This document shows, piece by piece, positions 9,225 through 19,787 of a DNA stretch of 58,366 bases; position 1 is the stretch's first letter, and the number at the start of each line of letters is the position of its first letter. Where the stretch lies: positions 1-58,366 of the forward strand of contig CAJOPB010000233.1 of assembly GCA_905236305.1 (NCBI GenBank), given 5' to 3'. The translations under genes and the position numbers were made by a program. The stretch comes from an uncultured Oscillospiraceae bacterium (GTDB lineage Bacteria > Bacillota > Clostridia > Oscillospirales > Oscillospiraceae). The notes below the pieces were generated by a model. It had not been told where the DNA came from and ran no database searches. It saw nothing but the letters and a program-made list of their open reading frames with translations.

Positions 9225-11138
9225 TCAAACCTCAATCTCAATGAACGCGGCTGTGCTCTCACCGCAGTGGGGACATACCCAGCCCTCCGGCAGGTCCTTG
9301 AAGGCTGTACCGGGCTTTACCTCGTTTTCCGGGTCGCCCACGGCGGGATCATATTCGTTGCCGCAGCCAAGGCAGACGCCCAGCTTCCTGGGCTGACGCG
9401 GCGGCTTGGGAACATTGCGCTTCATCTTGACCATGGGCGGTGCAGGCTGCTTTTCACCGGTGTCCAGCGCCCTGGTCAGCAGGGGCAGGATCACATTTAC
9501 GTCACCCACAATACCGTAGTCACAGTTTTTGAAGATTCTGGCATTGGCGTTGGTGTTAATGGCGACGATGGTGCTGGCATCCTTGATGCCCTTGAGATGC
9601 TGCAATGCGCCGGAGATACCGCAGGCGATGTAGAGATTGCCCTTGAACTTCTGGCCGGACATGCCCACATAGCGGTCCAGCGGCACATACTGCAGCGTCT
9701 CTGCCACCGGACGGGAGGAACCCACGGCGGCACCGGCGGCGCGCGCCAGATCCTCGATGAGCTTCATGTTCTCTTTTTCACCAATTCCCTTGCCGGCGCT
9801 GACCACCCGCTCGGCCTGGACGATGGGCGTGTCGATGGGAATTCCGACAGTGAAGTCATGGCCGTCCTTCTTCAGTGCGGCCACCACCGTGTTGACCATC
9901 TCCTCCGGATCTCCGCCCTTGAGAATCTGTTTTTTCCGGGGACCGGTCTCTCCGCCGGGGGCCGCCTTGGCCGCCGGGGCGGGCTCAGCCTTTCCTGCCT
10001 TGCCCAGAATGGAGGCCGCGATAACCACCTTCTGAATCTCGTTGGTGCCCTCATAGATCGAAGTAATCCGCGCGTCGCGGTAAAAGCGTTCGACGGGCAT
10101 GCCCTTGAGGAAGCCGGTGCCGCCGTGGATCTGGATCGCCTCATAGGTGACCTCCTGGGCGATGTCCGAGGCATACATCTTGGCCATGGCCGCCTCCATG
10201 CCGTAAGGAGCATGGGCCTGCTTCAGCTCCGCCGCACTATAGACCAGGAAGCGGGCGCAGCGCAGCTTGGTGGCCATGTCTGCCAGCTTGAAGGAGATGA
10301 CCTGCTGGGTGCAGATCGGACGGCCGAACTGGACGCGCTCCTTGGAGTATTCCACCGCTGCCTCATAGGCGCCCTGGGCGATACCCAGCGCTTGTGCCGC
10401 AATCCCGATGCGCCCGCCGTCCAGGGTGCCCATGGCAATCTTAAAGCCCTGGCCCTCCTTGCCCAGCAGGTTTTCCTTTGGCACCTTCACGTCATTGAAA
10501 TTGAGCTGGCAGGTGGCGGAGGAACGGATGCCCATTTTGTCATAATGCGGCTCAAAGGTGAAGCCCTCCCAGCCCTTTTCCACGATCAGGGCGGAGATAC
10601 CCCGGGTGCCGATGCCCGGCGTGGTGACAGCAAAGATCACATAGGTGTCGGCCTCGCCACCGTTGGTGATGAAGATCTTCTCGCCGTTGAGCAGATAATA
10701 GTCGCCCTTATCCTCCGCCACCGTCTCGGTGCCGCCGGCGTCGGAGCCCGCGTTGGGCTCAGTGAGGCCGAAGGCTCCGAGCTTTCTGCCGGAACAGAGG
10801 TCGGGCAGGTATTTTTTCTTTTGTTCTTCTGTGCCGTAAGCGGCAATGGGATAGGTGCCCAGGGAGGTGTGGGCCGAGAGGATAACCCCCACGCCGCCGT
10901 CCACCCGGGACAGCTCCTCCACCGCGATGGCATAGCTAAGCACGTCCAGCCCTGCGCCGCCATACTCTTTTTCATAGGGGAGACCCATCAGTCCCAGCTC
11001 ACCCATCTTATTGATGGCATCCCGGGGAAAGCAGTTCTCCTGATCCAGCATGAAAGCGATCGGCTTGACCTCCGATTCTGCAAAGGCACGCACCTTTGCC
11101 CGCAGTTCCTCATGGGCCTGTGTCGTCTGGAAATTCAT
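9225..11138 (-). CDS. Acyl-CoA dehydrogenase - ETF-alpha FAD domain - rubredoxin fusion
   Basis: Acd signatures ([48 protein letters not shown]); ETF-alpha domain II ([43 protein letters not shown]); C-term [19 protein letters not shown]. Confidence 0.93.
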   Translation of the reverse strand: MNFQTTQAHEELRAKVRAFAESEVKPIAFMLDQENCFPRDAINKMGELGLMGLPYEKEYGGAGLDVLSYAIAVEELSRVDGGVGVILSAHTSLGTYPIAAYGTEEQKKKYLPDLCSGRKLGAFGLTEPNAGSDAGGTETVAEDKGDYYLLNGEKIFITNGGEADTYVIFAVTTPGIGTRGISALIVEKGWEGFTFEPHYDKMGIRSSATCQLNFNDVKVPKENLLGKEGQGFKIAMGTLDGGRIGIAAQALGIAQGAYEAAVEYSKERVQFGRPICTQQVISFKLADMATKLRCARFLVYSAAELKQAHAPYGMEAAMAKMYASDIAQEVTYEAIQIHGGTGFLKGMPVERFYRDARITSIYEGTNEIQKVVIAASILGKAGKAEPAPAAKAAPGGETGPRKKQILKGGDPEEMVNTVVAALKKDGHDFTVGIPIDTPIVQAERVVSAGKGIGEKENMKLIEDLARAAGAAVGSSRPVAETLQYVPLDRYVGMSGQKFKGNLYIACGISGALQHLKGIKDASTIVAINTNANARIFKNCDYGIVGDVNVILPLLTRALDTGEKQPAPPMVKMKRNVPKPPRQPRKLGVCLGCGNEYDPAVGDPENEVKPGTAFKDLPEGWVCPHCGESTAAFIEIEV

Positions 11139-11202
11139 ACGGCTTCCTTCCTTTCGTTGAAGATTATTTGAATTCCGGTGCCATGAAGGTATTGCTGCCG
11201 CT

Positions 11203-11231
11203 AGCATACTAAATATGCAGACATTTGTCAA
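11203..11231 (-). promoter_or_regulatory. Sigma-A type promoter of the Acd-ETF-Rd gene
   Basis: Minus strand TTGACA-17-TATGCT. Confidence 0.7.
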
Positions 11232-11377
11232 TATGCGCAATAAAATCTTTTTCACGCCGCAAGTTCTTGTTTACTATTTACAGCATCAGAAGGAATTGTC
11301 ATACTGAAATCAAATAAAAAGCTTGGCAAGCTTTTTATAGAAGTTTCGTATGAGCTCGTATGATCAGAAAAAAATAC

Positions 11378-11419
11378 AGCACCGCCTGTCTGTCCCGCAA
11401 CGGGCAGACAGGCGGTGCT
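11378..11419 (-). terminator. Intrinsic terminator distal to guaB
   Basis: AGCACCGCCTGTCTG(T)CCCG hairpin; minus strand continues TGTATTTTTTTC. Confidence 0.75.
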
Positions 11420-11470
11420 CAGGATGCGCCTCTCCCATAAAAAGTTTCTACTTTTTATGGGAGAATAGTA

Positions 11471-12976
11471 TTACTCCTTCCCCACGGTGGCACGCAGCGT
11501 CACATCGTGATAGCCGCCTTCGAGAATGCTGGTGGAGGACACCACCGTCAGCCGCGCGTTTTCCTGCAGGTCGGGAATATTGGTGACACCGCAGTTGCAC
11601 ATGGTGGATTTGATCTTGTAGAGTGTTTTGGCAACATTGTCCTGGAGGCTTCCGGCATAGGAGACATAGGAGTCCACCCCCTCCTCAAAGGCCAGCACGC
11701 CCGCGCCGCCCAGGTCATAGCGCTGCCAGTTGCGGGCCCGGGCGGAGCCCTCTCCCCAGTACTCCTTCACATACTGACCGTTGATCATCAGCTTGGGCGT
11801 GGGAGACTCGTCAAAACGGGCAAAATAGCGCCCCAGCATGACAAAATCCGCGCCCATGGCCAGCGCCAGGGTGATATGGTGATCCTGCACTATGCCGCCG
11901 TCGGAGCAGATGGGGATATAAATTCCCGTCTCCCGGAAGTACGCATCCCGGGCAGCCGCAACCTCAATGACCGCAGTGGCCTGGCCCCGTCCGATGCCCT
12001 TGGTCTCCCGGGTGATGCAGATGGAGCCGCCGCCGATACCCACCTTGATAAAGTCTGCGCCGGCCTCTGCCAAAAAGCGGAAGCCCTCCCGGTCCACCAC
12101 GTTTCCGGCGCCGACCTTCACACTGTCCCCATAGTGTTCCCGCACATAGTCAATGGTGTTCTTCTGCCAGACCGAGTAACCCTCGGAGGAGTCAATGCAC
12201 AGCACGTCCGCGCCGGCCTCTACCAGGGCGGGCACCCGCTGGGCATAGTCCCGGGAGTTGATGCCGGCGCCCACCATATAGCGTTTTTTCTCATCCTGCA
12301 AGCTCAGGGGGTGCTCCTTGTGCTCTGAATAGTCCTTGCGAAAGACAAAGTAGAGCAGGTGGTCCTGCTCGTCCACAATGGGCAGGGCGTTGAGCTTGTG
12401 CTCCCATATGATGTCGTTGGCCTCCTTCAGTGTGGTATCCGCCGGAGCGGTAATCAGCTTGTCCCGGGGGGTCATGAAGTCCCGCACCAGCTCATCGCCT
12501 GTCATACGGGTCACCCGGTAATCCCGGCTGGTCACCATACCCAGCAGTTTTCCGCAGGGCGTGGCGTCCTCAGTGACTGCAACCGTGGAATAGCCGTTTT
12601 CCGCCTTCAGGGCCAGCACATCCCGGAGTGTGGCGTCGGGTGTGAGGTTGCAGGCACTGGGTACAAAACCGGCCTTGTGATTCTTCACCCGGCGGACCAT
12701 GGCGGCCTCCGACTCCACGGACTGGGACCCGTAGATAAAGGCGATGCCGCCCTCCTTGGCAAGGGCGACGGCCATGGTGTCGTTGGAGACAGACTGCATA
12801 ATGGCCGAGACCATCGGGATATTCAGCCACAGCGGGCAGTCCTCCTGCCCCCGGCGGTATTTCACCAGCGGCGTGCGCAGGGACACCCGATCGGGAATAC
12901 AGTCGGCGGAGGTATAGCCGGGGATCAGCAGATATTCGTTAAAGGTGCGGGAAGGTTCAGGGTAATAATAGGCCAT
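11471..12976 (-). CDS. guaB: Inosine-5'-monophosphate dehydrogenase
   Basis: CBS domains, catalytic loop [23 protein letters not shown], 501 aa. Confidence 0.95.
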   Translation of the reverse strand: MAYYYPEPSRTFNEYLLIPGYTSADCIPDRVSLRTPLVKYRRGQEDCPLWLNIPMVSAIMQSVSNDTMAVALAKEGGIAFIYGSQSVESEAAMVRRVKNHKAGFVPSACNLTPDATLRDVLALKAENGYSTVAVTEDATPCGKLLGMVTSRDYRVTRMTGDELVRDFMTPRDKLITAPADTTLKEANDIIWEHKLNALPIVDEQDHLLYFVFRKDYSEHKEHPLSLQDEKKRYMVGAGINSRDYAQRVPALVEAGADVLCIDSSEGYSVWQKNTIDYVREHYGDSVKVGAGNVVDREGFRFLAEAGADFIKVGIGGGSICITRETKGIGRGQATAVIEVAAARDAYFRETGIYIPICSDGGIVQDHHITLALAMGADFVMLGRYFARFDESPTPKLMINGQYVKEYWGEGSARARNWQRYDLGGAGVLAFEEGVDSYVSYAGSLQDNVAKTLYKIKSTMCNCGVTNIPDLQENARLTVVSSTSILEGGYHDVTLRATVGKE

Positions 12977-12993
12977 AATTCATTGCTCCTCTC

Positions 12994-15900
12994 TCAGCGA
13001 AAATAACGGACCGCACTGCGGAACAGCCCCATGTCATACGCCCCGGGCACGTTGGCATAGAGTCCGTGACCGACACGCTCACTGTGCCCCATTTTTCCCA
13101 AAACCCGGCCGTCGGGAGAGGTGATTCCCTCCACGGCCCACACCGAGCCGTTGGGGTTAAAGGCTGTCTCTGCGGAGGGGCGGCCCTCCGGGTCTACATA
13201 CTGGGTGGCAATCTGTCCCCGCTCCGCCAGCGTGCGCAGCAGCGGTTCCTCCGCCACAAAGCGCCCCTCGCCGTGGGAGATGGGCACAGTGTAGATCTCC
13301 CCCAGCTGCGCCTCGCTGAGCCAGGGGGACAGTCTGGAGCAGACCCGGGTGCGCACCATCATGGACTGGTGGCGGCCGATGGCGTTGACCGCAAGGGTCG
13401 GGCAGTGCGCATCGGTGTCAACAATCCTTCCATAGGGCACCAGCCCCAGCTTGATGAGCGCCTGAAAGCCGTTGCAGATGCCCAGCATCAGGCCGCCCCG
13501 GCCCTCCAGCAGAGCCTCCGTCCGCTCCTTCACCGCGGCGTTGCGGAAGAAAGCGGTGATGAATTTGGCGGAGCCGTCCGGCTCGTCGCCGCCGGAAAAG
13601 CCGCCGGGAATGACCACCATCTCCGCCCGGTCCAGGGCGGCGGCAAAGCGCTCTACACTCCTTGCCACATCCGCGGCGGAGAGGTTGCGCACCACCAGGA
13701 TCTCCGCCTCCGCGCCGGCGTCCAGCAGCGCGCGCTGGGTGTCATACTCGCAGTTGGTGCCGGGAAATACGGGAATCAGCGCTCTGGGTCTCGCCCGGCG
13801 TACCGACGGAAAGCAGACCGGCGTCTCAGCATATCGGAGGGCGGGAATCTCCCCCGCAGGCTGCTTTGCGGCTGTGGGGTAAACGCTCTCCAGCACACAC
13901 TCGTTGATGGACAGCAGCTCTGTCAGCGGCGCGCAGTCGGCGCCGATGCACAGCTGCTCCTCCGCTGTGGTGTATCCCAGCAATACCCCCCCGGGCTCCG
14001 CCTCGGACAGCTCTGCCACAATGGCTCCCGGCAGCGGGGTAAACCAGTCCCGGGCGCAGTCAGCGGCGGTAAAGCCGATGCCGTTGCCGAAGGCCATGTT
14101 CATCACCGCCTCCGCCAGTCCCTGCCGCACGGCCCAGGCAGCGCGCACCTTTCCAGCCCGATGCAGGTCATAAAACCGTTCCCAGGCCCGCTTCTGCTCC
14201 TCCGGTCCCGCGCCGTAAAACAGGCAGACCGGACTGCCCGGCTGCTTGAATTCCGGCGAGAGCACCTCCTGTGCCAGCAGCGGGGCGACGGCGAAGCTGA
14301 TGAGCGTGGGGGGGACATCCCTGTCCAGGAAGGAGCCGGACATGGAGTCCTTGCCGCCAATGGCCGCGGCGCCCAGCTCCATCTGGGCGTCCAGCGCGCC
14401 CAGCAGTGCGGCAAAGGGCTTCCCCCACCGCGCAGGCTCGTCCCGCAGCTTCTCAAAAAACTCTTGCAGGCTCAGATAAGCCCGGCGGTAGTCCGCGCCT
14501 GCCGCCACAAGCGCCGCCACGGAGAGATATACGCTCTCCCTGGCCCCCTGATAGCAGTCGGCGCGCATCCGCAGAGGGTCAAAGCCCCAGGCCATTGCCC
14601 CGGCGTGCTCCGTGTGCTGTCCCGGCAAAACCGGAAACAGCGCTGCCATGGTCTGGGCCGGGGTGCGCTGGTTTTTCCCGCCGAAGGGCATCAATACACT
14701 TCCCGCGCCGACGGTGCTGTCAAAGCGCTCTGCCAGGCCCCGTCTTCCGGCACAGGCCAGGCTGCCCGCCATGCTCCGCAGGTCCGTGCCGGCGGGATGG
14801 AGCGGGGCAGGCACGGCAGGCGGCACCAGAACGTCGCTGTGCTTTGGCGCGCCGTTGGTGTCAATAAACGCCCGCGAGAGATCCGCCACGGTCTCGCCCT
14901 TCCAGCGCATTACCATCCGGGGGGATTCCGTAACCACCGCAACGGGATAGGCCTCCAGATTTTCCGCCTCCGCTGCGGCAATCAGGGCCTCCATATCCTC
15001 CGGGGCCACAACCACGGCCATGCGTTCCTGCGATTCCGAGATCGCCAGCTCCGTGCCGTCAAGGCCGTCGTACTTTTTCCGCACCGCGTCCAGGTCGATC
15101 TCCAGGCCCTCCGCCAGCTCACCGATGGCCACGGAGACACCCCCGGCGCCAAAGTCGTTGCAGCGCTTGATCAATCTGGTTACATTCCCGTCCCGGAACA
15201 GGCGCTGCAGCTTGCGCTCCTCCGGCGCGTTGCCCTTCTGCACCTCGCTGGCCATGGAGGAAAGGCTCTTTCGATCATGACTTTTGCTGGAGCCCGTGGC
15301 GCCGCCGATGCCGTCGCGGCCGGTGCGGCCGCCCAGCAAAATCACCCGGTCGCCGGGCACGGGCCGCTGCCGCACCACATTCTCTGCCGGCGCTGCCGCC
15401 ATAACCGCGCCGCACTCCAGCCGTTTTGCCACATAGCCCTCGTCATACACCTCTGCCACGTGGCCGGTGGCAAGGCCAATCTGGTTGCCGTAGGAGCTGT
15501 AGCCTGCCGCCGCGGTCTGGGCAAGCTTGCGCTGGGGCAGCTTGCCGGAGAGCGTCTCCGCAAGGGGACGACGGGGATCTCCCCCACCGGTGACCCGCAT
15601 GGCCTGGTGTACATAGGCCCTGCCGGAGAGCGGGTCCCGGATGCAGCCGCCGATGCAGGTGGCCGCGCCGCCGAAGGGCTCGATTTCCGTGGGATGGTTG
15701 TGGGTCTCATTTTTGAACATCAGCAGCCAGTCCTGCCGGGCCCCATCCACTTCAATGGGCACGCGGATGGAGCAGGCGTTGATCTCCTCGCTCTCATCCA
15801 GCTCCGGAAGCATCCCCCGCTTTTTCAGCGCCTTGGCACCCAGCGTAGCGATGTCCATCAGGGTCTGCGGCCGGGCGGCGGCCCTTTCCCGGCCATAGAC

Positions 15901-16680
15901 CTCCTCCCGCAGGGCGAGATAGCGGTCATAGGCCGCCCGCACCGCAGCATCCGCGATCTCCACATGGTCCAGGCAGGTGGAGAAGGTGGTATGCCGGCAG
16001 TGGTCGGACCAGTAGGTGTCCACCACCCGGACCTCCGTCAGGGTGGGGTCCCGGCCCTCCGTGTCCCGGAAATACTGCTGCAGAAACTGCAGGTCCGCCG
16101 GGTCCATGGCCAGCCCCAGCTCCTGCCGCAGCGCCTCCAGGGCACGGCCGTCCATCCGGCAAAAGCCCCGGACAGCGGCCACGGGCGGGGGAACGGGGTG
16201 GTCAATCCGCAGGGTATCGGGCTTTTCGAGGCCGGCCTCCCGGCTCTCCACAGGGTTGATTACATGGCGCTTGAGCCGGTCCAGCTCCGCCGCGGTCAGC
16301 GAGCCGCGGACGGCATAGACCTTTGCGGTACGAACGGTGGGCCTCTCTCCCTGACTCAAGAGCTGGATGCACTGGGCAGCGGAGTCCGCCCGCTGGTCAA
16401 ACTGCCCCGGCAACGGCTCCACGGCGAAGACATAGTCCGCCTCCCCGGAATCCAGCTCGTCCCGGAGAATGTCCAGCTGGGGCTCGGAAAACACGACGCG
16501 CCGGGCATAGTCAAAGAGCGCAGGGTCAATATTTTCCACGTCGTAGCGGTTGATGACCCGCATCTCCCGGATGCCCGTCAGCCCCAGAAAGTCCCGGCAC
16601 TCCGCCAGCACGGCAGCCGCCTCCTGGGCTTTCTCCGGCATTTTCTCGACAAATACGCGATATACCATCTGTCCGCTCAC
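12994..16680 (-). CDS. purL: Phosphoribosylformylglycinamidine synthase, large form with C-terminal glutaminase domain
   Basis: FKNETHNHPTEIEPFGGAATCIGGCIRDPLSGRAYV; GATase PGTNCEYDT..GICNGFQALIKLG. Confidence 0.96.
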   Translation of the reverse strand: MSGQMVYRVFVEKMPEKAQEAAAVLAECRDFLGLTGIREMRVINRYDVENIDPALFDYARRVVFSEPQLDILRDELDSGEADYVFAVEPLPGQFDQRADSAAQCIQLLSQGERPTVRTAKVYAVRGSLTAAELDRLKRHVINPVESREAGLEKPDTLRIDHPVPPPVAAVRGFCRMDGRALEALRQELGLAMDPADLQFLQQYFRDTEGRDPTLTEVRVVDTYWSDHCRHTTFSTCLDHVEIADAAVRAAYDRYLALREEVYGRERAAARPQTLMDIATLGAKALKKRGMLPELDESEEINACSIRVPIEVDGARQDWLLMFKNETHNHPTEIEPFGGAATCIGGCIRDPLSGRAYVHQAMRVTGGGDPRRPLAETLSGKLPQRKLAQTAAAGYSSYGNQIGLATGHVAEVYDEGYVAKRLECGAVMAAAPAENVVRQRPVPGDRVILLGGRTGRDGIGGATGSSKSHDRKSLSSMASEVQKGNAPEERKLQRLFRDGNVTRLIKRCNDFGAGGVSVAIGELAEGLEIDLDAVRKKYDGLDGTELAISESQERMAVVVAPEDMEALIAAAEAENLEAYPVAVVTESPRMVMRWKGETVADLSRAFIDTNGAPKHSDVLVPPAVPAPLHPAGTDLRSMAGSLACAGRRGLAERFDSTVGAGSVLMPFGGKNQRTPAQTMAALFPVLPGQHTEHAGAMAWGFDPLRMRADCYQGARESVYLSVAALVAAGADYRRAYLSLQEFFEKLRDEPARWGKPFAALLGALDAQMELGAAAIGGKDSMSGSFLDRDVPPTLISFAVAPLLAQEVLSPEFKQPGSPVCLFYGAGPEEQKRAWERFYDLHRAGKVRAAWAVRQGLAEAVMNMAFGNGIGFTAADCARDWFTPLPGAIVAELSEAEPGGVLLGYTTAEEQLCIGADCAPLTELLSINECVLESVYPTAAKQPAGEIPALRYAETPVCFPSVRRARPRALIPVFPGTNCEYDTQRALLDAGAEAEILVVRNLSAADVARSVERFAAALDRAEMVVIPGGFSGGDEPDGSAKFITAFFRNAAVKERTEALLEGRGGLMLGICNGFQALIKLGLVPYGRIVDTDAHCPTLAVNAIGRHQSMMVRTRVCSRLSPWLSEAQLGEIYTVPISHGEGRFVAEEPLLRTLAERGQIATQYVDPEGRPSAETAFNPNGSVWAVEGITSPDGRVLGKMGHSERVGHGLYANVPGAYDMGLFRSAVRYFR

Positions 16681-17951
16681 CCCTCAATGGCCGCCAGCGC
16701 CCGCTGTCCGATGTCGCTGCGGCAGAACGCACCCTCAAAATGGATTTCCCGCGCGGCGGCATAGGCGCTGTCCAGTGCCTCCCGCAGCGTTTCTCCCACG
16801 GCGCTTACGCCCAGCACCCGTCCGCCGGAGGTGACCAGAGCGCCATTTTCCAGCCGGTCTCCGGCGTGATAGATTGTGACATTTTTCGGAAGGGAGGCTG
16901 GAAGGGTAATCGTCTTTCCCTTCTCATAGGCCAGAGGATACCCCCCCGAGGCCAGAATCACACAGGCCGCGGCGCCGCTGTGCCACTCCACGTGAAGCTG
17001 AGACAGCGTTTCGCTCTCCACAGCCCGCATAATTGTCAGCAGATCGGTTTTGAGCAAGGGCAGCACCACCTGGGTCTCCGGGTCGCCGAAGCGGCAGTTA
17101 TACTCGATGACCTTCGGCCCCTCCGCCGTGAGCATCAGGCCAAAATAGAGGCAGCCGCGGAAGGGGCAGCCCTCCTGCTCCATAGCCCGGATGGTGGGAA
17201 GGAATATTTTTTCCATACACTCCTGCGCGATGTCCCCGGTATAGCAGGGGTTGGGGGCAACGGTACCCATACCGCCGGTGTTGAGCCCCGTGTCGCCGTC
17301 ACCGGCGCGCTTGTGGTCCATGGAGGACACCATGGGATACAGTGTTTTTCCGTCCGTAAAGGCGAGGACGGACACCTCCGGGCCGGTGAGGAAACGCTCA
17401 ATCACCACCTGGTTTCCCGCATCGCCAAAGGCCCGCCGGGTCATGATCTCCTCGATGGCGGCTCTTGCCGCAGCCTCGTCCGGACAGATCAGCACGCCCT
17501 TTCCCAGGGCCAGCCCGTCGGCCTTTACCACCAGGGGATAGCGCGCGCCGGCAAGATAATTCAGCGCCTCCTCCGGCGCGGAGAACGCGGCGTAATCCGC
17601 CGTGGGGATGCCGTATTTTTTCATCAGCTCCTTGGCAAAGACCTTGCTGGACTCGATCCGGGCAGCCTTAGCCTCCGGGCCGAAGCAGGGGATACCCAGG
17701 GCGTGGAGACGGTCCACACAGCCCAGGGCCAGGGGATCGTCCTGGGCTACAACGGCAAAATCAATGGAATGGCTCCCGGCGAAGCCGGCAATGGCTTCGA
17801 TGTCCGTCGAGGCGATGGGGACGCACTCCGCGTCGGCAGCAATGCCCCCGTTGCCGGGCAGGCAGTAGATGGCCGTGATCTCCGGATTCTCTCGCAGCTT
17901 TTTGATAATAGCGTGCTCTCTGCCGCCGCCGCCAACCACCATAATGTTCAT
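16677..17951 (-). CDS. purD: Phosphoribosylamine-glycine ligase
   Basis: MNIMVVGGGGREHAIIKKL; RFGDPETQVVLPLL. Confidence 0.96.
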   Translation of the reverse strand: MNIMVVGGGGREHAIIKKLRENPEITAIYCLPGNGGIAADAECVPIASTDIEAIAGFAGSHSIDFAVVAQDDPLALGCVDRLHALGIPCFGPEAKAARIESSKVFAKELMKKYGIPTADYAAFSAPEEALNYLAGARYPLVVKADGLALGKGVLICPDEAAARAAIEEIMTRRAFGDAGNQVVIERFLTGPEVSVLAFTDGKTLYPMVSSMDHKRAGDGDTGLNTGGMGTVAPNPCYTGDIAQECMEKIFLPTIRAMEQEGCPFRGCLYFGLMLTAEGPKVIEYNCRFGDPETQVVLPLLKTDLLTIMRAVESETLSQLHVEWHSGAAACVILASGGYPLAYEKGKTITLPASLPKNVTIYHAGDRLENGALVTSGGRVLGVSAVGETLREALDSAYAAAREIHFEGAFCRSDIGQRALAAIEG

Positions 17952-17969
17952 AGCTTCACCCTCTTACTC

Positions 17970-19148
17970 TCAATGATGAAACAGCCGCAGCCCTGTGAAG
18001 GCCATGACCATGTGATAGCGGTTTGCCGTCTCAATGACGTTGTCGTCCCGGATGCTTCCGCCGGGCTCGACGATATACTGTGCGCCGCTTTTCCGTGCCC
18101 GCTCCACGTTGTCTCCGAAGGGGAAGAAGGCATCAGAGCCCACCGTGATTCCGGACTGGGAGGCGATCCAGGCTTTCTTCTCCTCCCGGGTCAGAGGCTC
18201 GGGGCGGCGGGCGAACAGGGTCTGCCATACGCCGTCCCGCAGCACATCCTCCCACTCGTCGGAGAGATAGACGTCGATGGCGTTGTCCCGGTCCGGACGG
18301 CGGATGCCCTCCACAAATTCCATTTCCAGCACCCTCGGATGAGAACGGAGATACCAGTTGTCCGCCTTGCTTCCGGCCAGGCGGGTGCAGTGGATGCGGC
18401 TCTGCTGGCCTGCCCCCACGCCGATAGCCTGTCCGTCCTTGACATAGCAGACAGAGTTGGACTGGGTATACTTCAGTGTGATGAGGGAGACGATCATATC
18501 CGTTCTGGCCTGCTGCGGAAGGTCTTTGTTTTCCGTTACGATATTGTCCAAAAGCGCCGTGTCAATGCGCAGATCGTTGCGCCCCTGCTGGAAGGTAATG
18601 CCGAACACGTCCTTGGTCTCCAGCGCTGCGGGGACATAGTCCGGGTCGATCTCCACCACGTTAAAATTGCCCTTCTTTTTTGTCCTGAGGATTTCCAGCG
18701 CCTCCGGTGTATAGCCCGGCGCGATTATTCCGTCACTGACCTCGGCCTTGAGATAGCCGGCCGTGGCCGCGTCGCAGACATCGCTCAGAGCGGCCCAGTC
18801 GCCGTAGGAGCAGAGCCGGTCAGCGCCCCGGGCCCGGATATAGGCGCAGGCGATGGGGCTCAGCTCCGCCTCCGGCTCCACAAAATAGATCCGCCGCTCC
18901 GTCTCACGCAGAGGCAGGCCGGTTGCAGCCCCGGCAGGGGACACATGCTTAAAGCTGGCGGCAGAGGGAAGTCCCGTGGCCTCCCGCAGCTCCCGGGCCA
19001 GCTGCCAGGAGTTCAGCGCGTCCAGAAGATTGATATAGCCCGGGCGTCCGTTGCGGATGCACAGCGGCAGCGCTCCGCCGTCCTTCATAAAAATTTTCGC
19101 GGGCTTTTGGTTGGGATTGCAGCCGTATTTCAGTTCAAATTCCGTCAT
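17970..19148 (-). CDS. AICAR formyltransferase, stand-alone (PurH C-domain-like)
   Basis: LKYGCNPNQKPAKIF, SFKHVSPAGAATGLPL, AGQQSRIHCTRLAGSKAD; no N-terminal IMP cyclohydrolase domain. Confidence 0.9.
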   Translation of the reverse strand: MTEFELKYGCNPNQKPAKIFMKDGGALPLCIRNGRPGYINLLDALNSWQLARELREATGLPSAASFKHVSPAGAATGLPLRETERRIYFVEPEAELSPIACAYIRARGADRLCSYGDWAALSDVCDAATAGYLKAEVSDGIIAPGYTPEALEILRTKKKGNFNVVEIDPDYVPAALETKDVFGITFQQGRNDLRIDTALLDNIVTENKDLPQQARTDMIVSLITLKYTQSNSVCYVKDGQAIGVGAGQQSRIHCTRLAGSKADNWYLRSHPRVLEMEFVEGIRRPDRDNAIDVYLSDEWEDVLRDGVWQTLFARRPEPLTREEKKAWIASQSGITVGSDAFFPFGDNVERARKSGAQYIVEPGGSIRDDNVIETANRYHMVMAFTGLRLFHH

Positions 19149-19151
19149 GAT

Positions 19152-19787
19152 TCAGTCCCCCAGATTTTTGTTGAACAGCGTTACCTGGCCGTTGACATTG
19201 GCATAGAGCGACACCCGGTTTTCGGAGTTGAGCGCTGCCCAGACCTCCTCCGGCTCCGGCATGCCGATTGCCAGCGGCTCACCTGAGAAGGAGGGCAGCG
19301 GATTTCCGTCTCCCTGATAGGTGCTGAGGAACCGCCCCTCACCCTCGCTGCAGCCCTCATAGCTGTAAAAGCAGCGGAGGCAGCGGTCGCCCTCCCGCTT
19401 GAGGATGGAGAGCTCAAAGCTCCCGTCGGGACGCAGCAGGGCGGAGATACGGGGTGTCCAGTTGGGCGCGTCGGGCTCATATTCCCGGGTCATCAGCGCC
19501 CTGCGCCAGCAGCCCATGTCCCTGATGGTATCGGTCTGGTCGCCGTTGGTGACAATCAGGCCCAGAGAGGACCGGCGCACGGGGTGATAGATGATAAGGC
19601 TGGGATCGGTGACCTTTGCCTCGTCAAAGGCCCGGGTGCGGATTCCGTCCTCCGTGGTCTCAAACACCCGATTGCGGCTGTTGGCGCTGCGCCCCATGAT
19701 GAAATAATACACGCGGCGATTTCCCACGGCGATGCCCCGGCCGGGATAGGGATTGTTTCTCAGAAAATCCAGAAAATCAAGCATCAC
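19152..19787 (-). CDS. purO: IMP cyclohydrolase of the PurO type
   Basis: NPYPGRGIAVG..YFIMGRSANSRNRVF and PSLIIYHPVR..IVTNGDQTDTI; sits directly upstream of the stand-alone AICARFT. Confidence 0.85.
   Translation of the reverse strand: MMLDFLDFLRNNPYPGRGIAVGNRRVYYFIMGRSANSRNRVFETTEDGIRTRAFDEAKVTDPSLIIYHPVRRSSLGLIVTNGDQTDTIRDMGCWRRALMTREYEPDAPNWTPRISALLRPDGSFELSILKREGDRCLRCFYSYEGCSEGEGRFLSTYQGDGNPLPSFSGEPLAIGMPEPEEVWAALNSENRVSLYANVNGQVTLFNKNLGD

Noticed and set aside
9117-11171. 684-aa plus-strand ORF opposite the acyl-CoA dehydrogenase fusion
   Set aside because: Antisense shadow with no family signature.
11139-11255. 39-aa extension of the acyl-CoA dehydrogenase fusion ([13 protein letters not shown]...)
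   Set aside because: Contains the -35/-10 promoter (TTGACA-17-TATGCT); MNFQTTQAH has a good RBS (AAGGAAGGAAG).
13066-16764. 1232-aa plus-strand ORF opposite purL/purD
   Set aside because: Antisense shadow of a confidently assigned purL in high-GC sequence; composition rich in His/Gly/Arg/Gln with no recognisable domain.
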